A stretch of DNA of 64,000 bases from JBGPLJ01 sp035644395 (GTDB taxonomy: Bacteria > Pseudomonadota > Gammaproteobacteria > Steroidobacterales > Steroidobacteraceae). The notes beneath the pieces are model-generated. The model was given only the letters and a program-made list of their open reading frames with translations, had not been told where the DNA came from and did no database searches. Positions 55,414 to 64,000 of this stretch are shown here, piece by piece; position 1 is the first letter of the stretch, and the number at the start of each line of letters is the position of its first letter. The translations under genes and the position numbers were made by a program. The stretch is from NCBI GenBank assembly GCA_035644395.1, contig DASQOR010000043.1, positions 112,891 to 176,890 on the forward strand, read 5' to 3'.

Positions 55414-56541
55414 TTATGGTGGATCGCAGCGCGAATCCGGCTCGATGGCGGCGAGCCAGGGATCACCGAGGCTCCCGCCGTGCAGCTCGAAGCGGGCGCA
55501 GTCGCCGGCCTTGAATGCGGAAAAGACCGCTGATTTCACCTGCAGCGTCTGCTCGAATCGCCCGTCCGGCCAGGCGTGGACGACGAGGTAGTAGCTGCGG
55601 CTCTTGCCACTGCGCGAATAGGTGTCATCGATGCGGGTCAGGTAGTCCGTCGCGGGCCCCGCATCGAGCTTCTCGTTGCGATACGTGTAGCCGTAGCGTC
55701 CGGCGAGCCAGCTTGCGGGCGCGAGGGCGAGCAGCAGCGCGAACGCGACCAGGTGCGTGCGCGAGGTACGGCCGACCAGCAGAAAGAGCGCCAGCAGCGC
55801 GATGACCACGACGCTCCCGGCGAGCACGGCTGCGAGATGATCGATATGCTCGTAGATGAGCTGACGCGGGAGCGCGGCCTGGTTCATCTGCAGGACGAAC
55901 GCGACCATTCCGGCGACACCGACGCCAGTCGCAACAAACATCATCGTGCGTGACCGGCTATCGCCCGGATCGCGCTCGCCGTCCCAGGCGCGCGCGTGCA
56001 GGTCCACGAGCCGATCGCGGACCCTTGCAAGCAGCGGCCGATAAAGTGGCATCAATGCTTCCGCGACCAGCAGGTCCGGCAGCTTGCCATGGTCCTGTGC
56101 GACGGGCACGAGCACGATCCAGATCCGCCCGCCCGCGCATTCGACCGACCGCATTTGCGGGTCCTTGAACAGCGTCATCACCGCCCGCCGCAGCTCCTCG
56201 TCGACGGACAGCGCCTCGCAGAGCACCCGGTCGTCCGAGAGGATGAAGATCGACTCATCGAACTCGCGGTCGTGGGTCTCCCATTCGCGCGCAAGTCCCA
56301 GGGCCTTGCCGCAGCGGTCGTAGAATTTCTCGCGGCGTAGCACGAATCGCAGGCCGTCCGGGGCGTCGAGCGCGAGCCGCACCCGGGTAATGCGCCGATT
56401 CTTCGCGCGCGACACCAGGTACTCGTAAGGATCGTCGCTGCGCGGGGCGCGCGTGCCGGAAAAGCCGCGGCGCAGGAGCACGGCGAGCATGAACATGCCG
56501 CCGACGAGGCACATGAAGAGGATGATTGGCAGGAACGGCAT
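55414..56541 (-). CDS. Unknown membrane protein with four predicted helices
   Basis: A protein of 375 aa with no recognised family. Helices are predicted at about 4-23, 199-218, 236-257 and 263-281. A charged region (about 35-190), probably cytoplasmic, separates helix 1 from the rest, and a C-terminal soluble domain (about 285-375, with YYLVVHAWPDGRFEQTL) follows helix 4. The start was placed at ATG 56541 since MPFLPIILFMCLVGG begins the first helix. It is monocistronic between guaB and the divergent xseA. Confidence 0.65.
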   Translation of the reverse strand: MPFLPIILFMCLVGGMFMLAVLLRRGFSGTRAPRSDDPYEYLVSRAKNRRITRVRLALDAPDGLRFVLRREKFYDRCGKALGLAREWETHDREFDESIFILSDDRVLCEALSVDEELRRAVMTLFKDPQMRSVECAGGRIWIVLVPVAQDHGKLPDLLVAEALMPLYRPLLARVRDRLVDLHARAWDGERDPGDSRSRTMMFVATGVGVAGMVAFVLQMNQAALPRQLIYEHIDHLAAVLAGSVVVIALLALFLLVGRTSRTHLVAFALLLALAPASWLAGRYGYTYRNEKLDAGPATDYLTRIDDTYSRSGKSRSYYLVVHAWPDGRFEQTLQVKSAVFSAFKAGDCARFELHGGSLGDPWLAAIEPDSRCDPP

Positions 56542-56603
56542 CCGCGGCAATGATACGGCGCATCCGAGCTCGCGGCATGTCAAACCCGCTAGAATCCCCG
56601 GCG

Positions 56604-57824
56604 ATGGCGACCCCCACTTCTCCGGATCGCGATGTCTACACGGTCGCGCGCCTCAATCGCGAGGCGCGCGTCATTCTCGAGCGCGGCCTCGCGACCCTCT
56701 GGCTCGAGGCGGAACTCTCCAATTTCGCGCGCCCCGCTTCCGGCCACTGGTATTTCTCGCTCAAGGACTCGACGGCACAGGTCCGAGCCGCGATGTTCCG
56801 CCAGCGGAACCAGAATGTCGGTTGCACTCCGAAGGACGGCATGCAGGTCCTCGTGCGCGGGCGCGTGAGCCTCTACGAGCCCCGCGGCGACTACCAGCTC
56901 ATCGTCGATCACCTGGAAGAAGCGGGCGAAGGCGCATTGCGCCGCCAGTTCGAAGAACTCAAGAACCGCCTGTTCAAGGAAGGCTTGTTCGCCGAGGAGC
57001 GCAAGCGCCCGCTGCCCGCCCTGCCCCGGCGCATCGGCGTCATCACGTCGCCCACCGGCGCGGCATTGCGCGACATCCTGCACATCCTCAAGCGCCGCTT
57101 TGCCGCGGTGCGCGTGCTCATCCATCCGGTACCCGTGCAAGGCGCGGCGGCAGCGCCGGCCATCGTCGAAGCCCTGCGGGAAGCCGGCACCCGACGCGAC
57201 TGCGATGTGCTGATCCTGGCCCGCGGCGGCGGCTCGCTCGAGGACCTCCGGGCATTCAACGACGAGCGGGTCGCGCGGGCGATCTGCGGCTCACCGATCC
57301 CGGTGATCACCGGGATCGGGCACGAAGTCGACTTCACGATCGCGGATTTCGTCGCCGACCGGCGTGCGCCGACGCCATCCGGCGCGGCGGAAATCGCCGT
57401 TCCCGATGAGCGCGCCTGGACGCGCGTCATTGCCGATCAATTCGCGCGGATCGCCCAACTGACACAAGCCGTGCTGGCGCGTCGCGCGGACGGACTCGCC
57501 TGGCTGACCAAGCGGCTCGCGCAGGCTCACCCCGGAGCCCGGCTCGCCCAGCAGGCACAGCGCCTCGATGATCTCAGCGAACGGATGCGGCTCGCGACGG
57601 TCCATCGTCTGGAACTCACCCGGGGGCGTCTCAATGTGGTCATGCGCGCGCTCAACGCCGTGAGCCCCCTTGCCACCATCGATCGGGGTTATGCGGTCGT
57701 CACCAGGGAGGCCGGCGGCGAACTCGTGCGTTCGCGGCGCACCGTGCGTGCGCAGGAGCGCCTGCGGATTCGAGTTGCGGACGGCCATATCCGCGCCGTC
57801 GTCGAGGAAGGATCGGATGACTAG
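56604..57824 (+). CDS. xseA: Exodeoxyribonuclease VII large subunit
   Basis: XseA, 406 aa, the catalytic subunit of exonuclease VII, degrades single-stranded DNA to oligonucleotides. The N-terminal OB-fold (about 10-105) shows YTVARLNREAR and ASGHWYFSLKDSTAQ. The catalytic domain has IGVITSPTGAALRDI, DVLILARGGGSLEDLRAFNDE and PVITGIGHEVDFTIADFVAD-type stretches with PTPSGAAE. The long helical part follows and the end carries SPLATIDRGYAVV. An in-frame ATG at 56577 is an alternative start; neither has a good ribosome-binding site. It overlaps the next gene by eight bases. Its partner xseB is at 12729. Confidence 0.96.
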   Translation: MATPTSPDRDVYTVARLNREARVILERGLATLWLEAELSNFARPASGHWYFSLKDSTAQVRAAMFRQRNQNVGCTPKDGMQVLVRGRVSLYEPRGDYQLIVDHLEEAGEGALRRQFEELKNRLFKEGLFAEERKRPLPALPRRIGVITSPTGAALRDILHILKRRFAAVRVLIHPVPVQGAAAAPAIVEALREAGTRRDCDVLILARGGGSLEDLRAFNDERVARAICGSPIPVITGIGHEVDFTIADFVADRRAPTPSGAAEIAVPDERAWTRVIADQFARIAQLTQAVLARRADGLAWLTKRLAQAHPGARLAQQAQRLDDLSERMRLATVHRLELTRGRLNVVMRALNAVSPLATIDRGYAVVTREAGGELVRSRRTVRAQERLRIRVADGHIRAVVEEGSDD

Positions 57825-58653
57825 TCAGCTGCCGAAGCTGGCCGCTTTTCTCTGGCCATGGATCGTCGCAACGGCGCCGGCAAACGCCGGCGACGGACCG
57901 ACCGCGCGTGCGACCCCGGGCGGCATCGTGCTCATTGCCATTGGCCCGTCGAAGGAGGCGCCGACGGTGTACTACGACGGGCACCGCGTGCTCGTGCGCG
58001 AACGGAAGGGATCCTGGGAAGCGGTCGTCGGCGTGCCGCTCGCCGCCGAAGTCGGGGACCAGCAGCTCGAATGGCGGCTGCCGAACGGCGAGGCGCGCAA
58101 GATCGCGTTCACGATCGGCGCCTACGAGTATCCAACCCAAGCGCTCAAGGTGCCGCCAAAGCAGGTCGATCTCTCCAAGGCGGATCTCGCGCGCTTCGAC
58201 CGCGAGAAGGCGCATATGGGCGCGATACTCGATGGCTGGACGCCACGCGGACCGTCAACGCTCGAGCTCGCGGCGCCGGTCGACGGGCCGCGCTCGACGA
58301 GCTACGGATCGCGGCGGCTCTTCAACAATCAGCCGCGCAATCCGCATACAGGCATGGACATTTCCGCGAACACGGGCGCGCCCGTGCGCGCGCCGCTTGC
58401 CGGCAGGGTGGTCGACGTCGGCAGTTATTTCTTCAACGGCAACAACGTGATCATCGACCACGGCGAGGGCCTGATGACCATGTACTGCCACCTGAGCAAG
58501 ATCGACGTGAAGGTCGGCGATGAGCTCGCGACCGGCGCGCTCATCGGTGAAGTCGGCGCCACCGGGCGGGTCACCGGCCCGCACCTGCATTTCGGCGTGA
58601 TGCTGAATCGCGCGTGGGTCGATCCGGCGCTGTTGCTCGCGCCGCCCCAGTGA
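57817..58653 (+). CDS. M23-family (LytM) metallopeptidase
   Basis: An exported protein of 278 aa with a signal peptide (about 1-24, ending TAPANA), an N-terminal beta domain (about 35-105) and a C-terminal LytM domain (about 150-275). Zinc ligands are in place: His177 and Asp181 (NPHTGMDIS), His256 and His258 (GPHLHFGV). It is therefore likely an active peptidoglycan endopeptidase and not an EnvC-type activator. Its start overlaps the xseA stop by eight bases, so it is translated with xseA. Confidence 0.9.
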   Translation: MTSQLPKLAAFLWPWIVATAPANAGDGPTARATPGGIVLIAIGPSKEAPTVYYDGHRVLVRERKGSWEAVVGVPLAAEVGDQQLEWRLPNGEARKIAFTIGAYEYPTQALKVPPKQVDLSKADLARFDREKAHMGAILDGWTPRGPSTLELAAPVDGPRSTSYGSRRLFNNQPRNPHTGMDISANTGAPVRAPLAGRVVDVGSYFFNGNNVIIDHGEGLMTMYCHLSKIDVKVGDELATGALIGEVGATGRVTGPHLHFGVMLNRAWVDPALLLAPPQ

Positions 58654-58687
58654 TCCGGATGAGGAGCCTCGTCGGGAAGGAGCAGCG

Positions 58688-59722
58688 GTGAGAGTCATCC
58701 TGGCGACGGACCATTTCCGGCACTGCCCCGAGAGCGAGTTCACGCGCGGGCAACTGCTCGAGCCTTTCGAGCGACCGGCGCGCGTCGAGTCGATCCTGCG
58801 TGCGCTTGAGGGCGCCGGGTACGGTCCGCCGGAACCACCGCGCTCATTCGGCCTCGCCCCCATCCTGCGCGTCCACGACGCGGCCTACGTGCGGTTTCTC
58901 GAAGCAGCCTATCCCGAATGGGCCGCGCTCGGACGACGGAGCGACGCGGTGCCGATCGCCTGGGCCATCCGTGGCCTGCGCAGCGATCGCGTGCCCGTAT
59001 CGCTCGACGGCCGGCTCTCCTACTACTCCTTCGACGGGTCGAGTCCGTTCACGGCCGGAACCTGGCAGGCGGTGCGCAGTTCCGCGGATACTGCGCTGAC
59101 GGGCGCTGCGGCCCTTGCGAGCGGCGATGCACGCGCGGTGTTCAGCCTTTGCCGTCCGCCAGGACACCACGCGGCCGTCGATTACTTCGGCGGCTATTGC
59201 TACCTGAACAACGCGGCGATCGCCGCGCAGTACCTCATCGATCATGGCGCAAGGCGCGTCGCGATCCTCGACGTCGACTACCATCACGGCAACGGCACGC
59301 AGTCGATCTACTACCGAAGGTCCGACGTGCTCTTCGTATCGATCCACGCGAACCCGGCGATCGACTACCCGTACTTCCTCGGCTACGCGGATGAAACCGG
59401 TGAAGGTGCCGGCGCCGGCTGCAATCTCAACCTGCCGCTCGATCACGGCGCCGACTGGCCGCGCTGGGGAGCGGCACTCGATACGGCGTGCGTCGCGATC
59501 TCGAAATTCGGCGCCGACGCACTCGTGGTTTCGCTCGGCCTCGACACGTTTCGCGGCGACCCCATATCGTCGTTCGCGCTCGAGTCCGCTGACTATCTCA
59601 AGCTAGGCACGCGTATCGCGCGGCTCGGCATGCCGACGTTGCTCGCGCTCGAGGGCGGCTACGCGATCGCCGAACTCGGGACGAATGTCGTCAACGTTCT
59701 CAGCGGCTTCGAGGCCGGGTGA
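58688..59722 (+). CDS. Histone deacetylase family protein, acetylpolyamine amidohydrolase-like
   Basis: A zinc deacetylase-fold protein of 344 aa. The active-site blocks are CRPPGHHAAVDYFGGYCYLNNAA-type (PPGHHAAVDYFGGY near residue 157), ILDVDYHHGNGTQSIYY near 195 and SLGLDTFRGDPI near 285. FFGGYCYLNN and NGTQ are closer to acetylpolyamine amidohydrolases than to AcuC. Removal of acetyl groups from polyamines is the inferred role, and an arginine decarboxylase 7 kb away fits polyamine metabolism. The start is GTG 58688 with AAGGAG upstream. The 3' end overlaps the convergent amidohydrolase gene by 23 bases. Confidence 0.85.
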   Translation: MRVILATDHFRHCPESEFTRGQLLEPFERPARVESILRALEGAGYGPPEPPRSFGLAPILRVHDAAYVRFLEAAYPEWAALGRRSDAVPIAWAIRGLRSDRVPVSLDGRLSYYSFDGSSPFTAGTWQAVRSSADTALTGAAALASGDARAVFSLCRPPGHHAAVDYFGGYCYLNNAAIAAQYLIDHGARRVAILDVDYHHGNGTQSIYYRRSDVLFVSIHANPAIDYPYFLGYADETGEGAGAGCNLNLPLDHGADWPRWGAALDTACVAISKFGADALVVSLGLDTFRGDPISSFALESADYLKLGTRIARLGMPTLLALEGGYAIAELGTNVVNVLSGFEAG

Positions 59723-62700
59723 CGCCGGGCGGATAGTCGTCCCAGTACCAGGGCGCGGGCAGCGCGCGCTGCCGCGGCCACAGCTCATCGAGCGTGTCCG
59801 CGTCGTACAGGCGGCCGTTCTTCATGACTTCGCGGATCGATAATGTATTCGCGATATCGTCGAGCGGATTGTGTTCGAGGATGAGGAGGTCAGCGTACTT
59901 GCCGGCCTCGAGGCTGCCGAATTCAGTTTGCCGGCCAATGGTTTCCGCCGACCCCATCGTGGCCGCGCGCAGCACCTCCATCGGCGTCATGCCGCCTGTC
60001 GCATAGGCCTGCATTTCCCAGTGCACGCCGATGCCTGGCATCTCGCCGTGGCTGCCGACGCCGAGGAGCCCGCCGGCGCGCAGCACTTTCGCCGCACCGG
60101 CGGCAATGTCGGGAAAGAGGTACTGGTTCGGGTCGCGCCATTCGCGCTCGAGCGTCTTGATGTCAACGACGAAGTGCGGCGCGAAGCGGTTGAGCTTCTC
60201 ATCGCCGTGCAGCTGCGTTCGCGCAAGATAATAGTCCTGCCCTTCCGGGCCGCCGTTCGTGATCTGCAGCGTCGCCGTGTAGCTCACGCGCGAGCGCGCC
60301 ACGAGCCCGACGACATCGTCGTAGAGCGGCACGGCCGTCAGGGCATGCTCGTTGCCCGCGAATCCGTCGAGGATCTGCGTGAGATCGAGCTTCATCGAGA
60401 GGGCGCCTTCCGTTGTCGGCTGGATGCCGAACTCGCGACAGGCAGCTGCGATCCATTGGCGGACCCGCCGGTTGCCCGCGCGGTATTCCTTGAGATTGTA
60501 GGTGCGGTAGTGGTCGGGGTAGCGCGAAAGAACGTCGCGCACCTCCGCGTAGGACGTGAATGTATTGAAGGAAAAGATGGCAGGACCCGTGGAATGGATG
60601 CGTGAGCCGATCATCTCGCCGCTGTCGACGAGATCCTCGTACGCGAGCATGTCGATGCTGAGCGGTGAGGGATCGAAGGCGGTCGTCACTCCATACGCAA
60701 GATTGGCGCGCGCGCCCCAGCTCTCGAGATCGAGCACGCCGCGACGGACGTCCGCCAGGTGGTCATGGGTGTCGATGAGGCCCGGTATCAGGAACCGGCC
60801 GCCGACGTCACGGATCACCGCGCCCTTCGGCACCGCGACCGCACCGCGCTTGCCAATCTCGACGATGTGATCGTCGACGACGACGACGTCCGCGTCGACG
60901 ATGACTTCATCGCCGCGCATCGTGATGGCGGTGCCTCCGCGCAGCACCAGCGCACCCCGCGGCGTGTCGCGCGGCACGCTCACCTCCGCATGAAATGCCT
61001 GCACTCCGCCCGTGCCGGGCCTTGGGGCATCAGCCACAGGGGGCGAAGCATTCGCCGGGTGCAGCTCGACGCTTGCGAGCGGACGGCGATAGAACGTCGA
61101 CCCGACGGCCCAGGTGATCGTGCGGCCGTCGTCCGCCCAGTCGAAGAAATCCGCGCCGACGCTGGTGATCTTGCGATGCGAGGCAGCCGGCCGCGCAAGG
61201 TCGACGGTCGCTGCCGCCGCGGGCATCGCAAGCACGTGCAGCTGCTGTGCGATCTGTGCGAGCGCCCAGTGGCCGTCCGGGCTCAGCTTGAGATCGTCGA
61301 CAGGGCCGGGACCCTCGACGAAGTACCAGCCCGGCCCGACGACAGCGAGCTCCTTGCGATCATCGCTCCCGTCGAAGCGCACCGAATGCAGTCCGTCGGA
61401 CGTATTGATGTAGATGCGGTCGATGCCTGTCACGAATTGCGGCTTACCGCCGAGGCGGCCGCGCATGAGCGTGCGCGCGGAACCGCCGTCCACCGGCACC
61501 GTGACCAATTCCGCCGCGCGCTGCGATCCGTATTCCATGTAGGAATGCATGCGCAGGTCATTACTCGAGCGCAATGCGAGGATGGTCTTGCCGTCCGGCG
61601 TGAAGACCGGACTCGTGTAGAACGCCGCTTGCTGTGTGAGCTGGCGAGGCTCGCGGGCACCGTCGGCGGTCGCCGTCCAGATCTGTCCGGCCTGCCGTGC
61701 AGTCCAGCTCACGTAGGCGATCGTGCGGCCATCGGGCGACCAGGACGGCTGGTACTCCCGGGTATCGAGTGCCGTGAGCCGTCGCGGCTTCGCACCGGCC
61801 GCAAGCTTCATCACGTAGACATGGCCGAGCGCGGAAAAGGCCAGTCGCTTGCCGTCAGGCGACTGCACCGGCGCCTGGATGAGGCGCGCACGGACGGGAC
61901 CGGTTTCCTGCGGGATGGACCGTCGCAATGAAGGGCCAATGTCGAGCGCGATATGGGCATGGAACGGAATGACGGTCGCTACGCCCGTCGCGACGTCGAG
62001 CCGCTGTAATTTGCCGCCGTAACTCAGCAACAGCGCCCGGCCATCGCGCGTGTACGTATAGCGCGGCATCAAGTCCTGGGATGCCGTCGCGCCGGCTTCG
62101 TCCCGCTGCACCGGAAAGGCGAGCCACCGATCATTGCGCGATTCGATGTCGAAGAGGCGCAAGCCCGTGCGCCCGTCGTAGCGGGTTGCGTAGACGAGCT
62201 CGCGGCCGTCCGGTGACAGCACCGGTCGCAGCGCCGTGCCGAGGCTCAGGTCCGGCCGCGGGCTCTTGGGCGCCGTGACGAGGACCTCTTCCTTGCCACT
62301 CGCAATTTCCCGGCGATTGATCGTCCATTCCGGCAGTCGATTGAAATCGAGATCGCCCGTGCGCGCAGCGTAGTAGAGATAGCGACCGTCCGGTGACGCT
62401 GTCGCACCCAGTGAGCTGCGCCGTTCAGCCGCTGGCGTGCCCGGTGCCGGTTCGCTCGCAATGACCAGACGCCCCTGGCTGTCACCCGCAACGTCGAACT
62501 GCCAAAGCTCGTAGGCGTTGAGGTCGGCACGATAGCGCGAAACGAAAACCGACTTGCCGTCCGCCGACCAGGCGGGAGATACGAAAATGGTGTCGTCGTC
62601 GCTTGCGGAGACCGGCCGCGCATCCGTGCCGTCCGGCCGCGAGATCCAGACATTGTCGGCACCGGAGCGATCGCTCACGAAAGCAATCCACGAACCGTCC

Positions 62701-62933
62701 AGGGAATAGGTCGCCTGCGTGTCGAACGCAGGACCCTGGGCAACCGCGTGCGCTTCGCCGCCGGCGGCATTCACGGAATACAGGTCGCCCAGCAGATCGA
62801 AGATGATCGTCCGCCCATCCGGCGCGATATCGAGGGATATCCACGTTCCCTCGTCGGTATCGAATTCGATGCGTCGCGTCGGCGCCAGCGGCAACGCCGC
62901 AGCTGCGTTCAACACGAGGGCCGCAATGAACAT
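59700..62933 (-). CDS. TolB-like beta-propeller fused to amidohydrolase
   Basis: A protein of 1077 aa with a signal sequence (MFIAALVLNAAAALPLAP), a long N-terminal PD40/TolB-like propeller region (about 25-650) with repeats such as SPDGRYLYYAA and WSPDGRTIAYVSW, and a C-terminal amidohydrolase domain (about 680-1065). The metal HxH is in LIDTHDHLADV, with the likely carboxylated lysine in YNLKEYRAG, GNEHALT and GVGSHGEMPG following. Such fusions are exported hydrolases of unknown substrate. The gene lies three bases after the partial amidohydrolase gene, so both should be one operon. Confidence 0.85.
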   Translation of the reverse strand: MFIAALVLNAAAALPLAPTRRIEFDTDEGTWISLDIAPDGRTIIFDLLGDLYSVNAAGGEAHAVAQGPAFDTQATYSLDGSWIAFVSDRSGADNVWISRPDGTDARPVSASDDDTIFVSPAWSADGKSVFVSRYRADLNAYELWQFDVAGDSQGRLVIASEPAPGTPAAERRSSLGATASPDGRYLYYAARTGDLDFNRLPEWTINRREIASGKEEVLVTAPKSPRPDLSLGTALRPVLSPDGRELVYATRYDGRTGLRLFDIESRNDRWLAFPVQRDEAGATASQDLMPRYTYTRDGRALLLSYGGKLQRLDVATGVATVIPFHAHIALDIGPSLRRSIPQETGPVRARLIQAPVQSPDGKRLAFSALGHVYVMKLAAGAKPRRLTALDTREYQPSWSPDGRTIAYVSWTARQAGQIWTATADGAREPRQLTQQAAFYTSPVFTPDGKTILALRSSNDLRMHSYMEYGSQRAAELVTVPVDGGSARTLMRGRLGGKPQFVTGIDRIYINTSDGLHSVRFDGSDDRKELAVVGPGWYFVEGPGPVDDLKLSPDGHWALAQIAQQLHVLAMPAAAATVDLARPAASHRKITSVGADFFDWADDGRTITWAVGSTFYRRPLASVELHPANASPPVADAPRPGTGGVQAFHAEVSVPRDTPRGALVLRGGTAITMRGDEVIVDADVVVVDDHIVEIGKRGAVAVPKGAVIRDVGGRFLIPGLIDTHDHLADVRRGVLDLESWGARANLAYGVTTAFDPSPLSIDMLAYEDLVDSGEMIGSRIHSTGPAIFSFNTFTSYAEVRDVLSRYPDHYRTYNLKEYRAGNRRVRQWIAAACREFGIQPTTEGALSMKLDLTQILDGFAGNEHALTAVPLYDDVVGLVARSRVSYTATLQITNGGPEGQDYYLARTQLHGDEKLNRFAPHFVVDIKTLEREWRDPNQYLFPDIAAGAAKVLRAGGLLGVGSHGEMPGIGVHWEMQAYATGGMTPMEVLRAATMGSAETIGRQTEFGSLEAGKYADLLILEHNPLDDIANTLSIREVMKNGRLYDADTLDELWPRQRALPAPWYWDDYPPGVTRPRSR

Positions 62934-62936
62934 CTT

Positions 62937-64000
62937 TCAGCGGTAGCCAGGCGGCCAGGGTTCGGACTTATGCAGCGGCGAGTATCGATCGCGCAGCAGG
63001 CTCTGACGGGTCGTGAGCGACACCGCGCGGCCCGCGACGAACACCGCCGTCGGCGCGCTCGTCGGCTCGAGCGGGTCGCCGTCCCAGATGACGAGATCTG
63101 CATCCATGCCGGGCGCGATGCGGCCGTAGTGATCGTCGATGCCCCAGATGCGCGCGGGATTGAGCGTAAGCGCGCGCAACGCGTCCGCCCACGGCAGGCC
63201 GTTCGCCACCGCGACTCCAGCGGCCTCGCGAATGACCTCGCCGGCATCGTGACTGAGATGAATGCCGGGGACCGAGAAAGCGATGGTCACGCCTGCGCGC
63301 GCGAGGATGGCGGCATTGTCGGCGCGGGCGCCGATGTCATCGAAGGTCCACGGCAGATTGTCGAAAGGATTGAGCACCACCGGCACCTTGCGTTCGGCAA
63401 GGAGGCCTGCGACGCGCCAGGCCTCCGCACCGCCGATGACGATCACCGGAATGTTGTAGTCCGTCCCTACGGCCACGGCCTGGCGAATGTCGGATTCGCG
63501 CATCGCCGCGATGGCGAGCGGCATCGTCCCCGCCACGACGGGCTGCAGCGCCTCGATGTCGAGGCGATTGAGCAATTGGTCGCGAGGCTCGCCCGCACCG
63601 CGCGACGGCCGGTACTTCTTTGCTTCATCGAGCGCGTTGCGCAACAGGATCCACTCGGCGCTGCGCGATCCACCGACCTGGGAGGCGGCGAAACCTCCGA
63701 CGACGACGACCATCGCGGCATGCCGCCGGTCGATCCACCCGGCGCCGTCGACGAGTTTGAGGACGACTCCCGACCCCGAGAACGGCGCCGACGCGCCGGC
63801 GGTCGCGAAGTCGCCCCAGGAGCCGGGCAGCGAGACAGCGCGGGTCAGTCCGTCGGCACGGGCGCGCGCGACGAGCGTCGAATTCTGATTGAGCGCATAG
63901 GTCACATCGAAAGCCGCGCCCAGCGCTCCGGGGTTGACCTTGGTATCCGAGCTGTCCGCGACCGAAGATACTTCGACGAGGCCGAGCTGGGTCGCCGCAT
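62937..64000 (-). CDS. Amidohydrolase-family protein, 5' end beyond window
   Basis: The last 354 or so residues of an amidohydrolase-superfamily protein. The end is typical (ALRALTLNPARIWGID, GRIAPGMDADLVIWDGDPLEP). At the extreme upstream edge the place normally occupied by the first metal motif reads AATQLGLVEVSS rather than HxHLGL, and the middle part lacks a clear metal-binding lysine and histidine. The protein may therefore be catalytically altered or inactive; the missing N-terminus could change this view. It is cotranscribed with the TolB-amidohydrolase gene. Confidence 0.8.
   Translation of the reverse strand, partial: AATQLGLVEVSSVADSSDTKVNPGALGAAFDVTYALNQNSTLVARARADGLTRAVSLPGSWGDFATAGASAPFSGSGVVLKLVDGAGWIDRRHAAMVVVVGGFAASQVGGSRSAEWILLRNALDEAKKYRPSRGAGEPRDQLLNRLDIEALQPVVAGTMPLAIAAMRESDIRQAVAVGTDYNIPVIVIGGAEAWRVAGLLAERKVPVVLNPFDNLPWTFDDIGARADNAAILARAGVTIAFSVPGIHLSHDAGEVIREAAGVAVANGLPWADALRALTLNPARIWGIDDHYGRIAPGMDADLVIWDGDPLEPTSAPTAVFVAGRAVSLTTRQSLLRDRYSPLHKSEPWPPGYR

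Overview
The window is GC-rich, densely coded bacterial chromosome, and no stretch longer than 300 bases lacks a gene. Gene content and order point to a gammaproteobacterium: xseB-ispA-dxs, nrdR-ribD-ribE-ribB-ribH-nusB-thiL, parC/parE, a FimX-type c-di-GMP receptor, an E. coli-type purL and mltF, and EpmA with a lysine-bearing EF-P. The histidine route through HutF, a large TonB-dependent receptor, a lone PQQ dehydrogenase and TolB-like/amidohydrolase proteins fit an environmental lineage near Xanthomonadales, Nevskiales or Steroidobacterales; that placement is inference. No prophage, integrase, intact insertion sequence or CRISPR array was seen.

Layout. 1-5.8 kb: end of a SCO1/SenC gene, psd, epmA, a free-methionine-sulfoxide reductase, convergent efp, and a FimX-like gene. 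5.8-10 kb: parE-parC. 10-12.6 kb: a rubrerythrin / two-[4Fe-4S] oxidoreductase / DUF3501 gene set behind a Fur/PerR-type 7-1-7 operator. 12.7-16.8 kb: xseB-ispA-dxs (isoprenoid precursors), then folE2. 16.8-18.1 kb: a Ser/Thr kinase fused to a cyclic-nucleotide-binding domain. 18.4-25 kb: glyA-nrdR-ribD-ribE-ribB(X)-ribH-nusB-thiL on the minus strand. 25-28 kb: a histone-deacetylase-family gene and ettA. 27.8-37.9 kb: histidine utilisation (formylglutamate deformylase, hutF, hutI, hutH, hutU), with a DUF4145 gene and a TonB receptor lying between hutH and hutU. 37.9-41.8 kb: purL. 42-49.7 kb: DUF1820, an orphan TagH-like FHA protein, tRNA-Ser(CGA), mltF, tadA, two unknown membrane proteins, a PQQ dehydrogenase and an NTF2-like protein. 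49.8-55.3 kb: an AdiA-like arginine decarboxylase, guaA and guaB. 55.4-64 kb: an unknown membrane protein, xseA, an M23 peptidase, a second deacetylase-family gene (acetylpolyamine amidohydrolase-like) and two amidohydrolase-family genes, the last cut by the window edge.

How the genes fit together. Most of the window is core metabolism: riboflavin, purines, isoprenoids, folate entry, topoisomerase IV and both exonuclease VII subunits. The accessory layers are the peroxide-defence-like set at 10-12.6 kb, the split histidine locus (histidine to urocanate to imidazolonepropionate to formiminoglutamate to formylglutamate to glutamate plus formate), and the signalling proteins (FimX-like, kinase-cNMP fusion, TagH-like FHA).

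Several intergenic spaces carry palindromic repeats with no coding capacity: a 39-bp-arm palindrome at 5747-5834, a short inverted repeat at 12047-12071, two inverted copies of one ~72-bp element at 25057-25128 and 45655-45727, and a nested ~265-bp element at 41849-42113. These, the operator in front of rubrerythrin, and the degenerate or orphan proteins (RibBX, TagH, the edge amidohydrolase) are the parts most worth a second look. I did not find a system that I can defend as wholly new.
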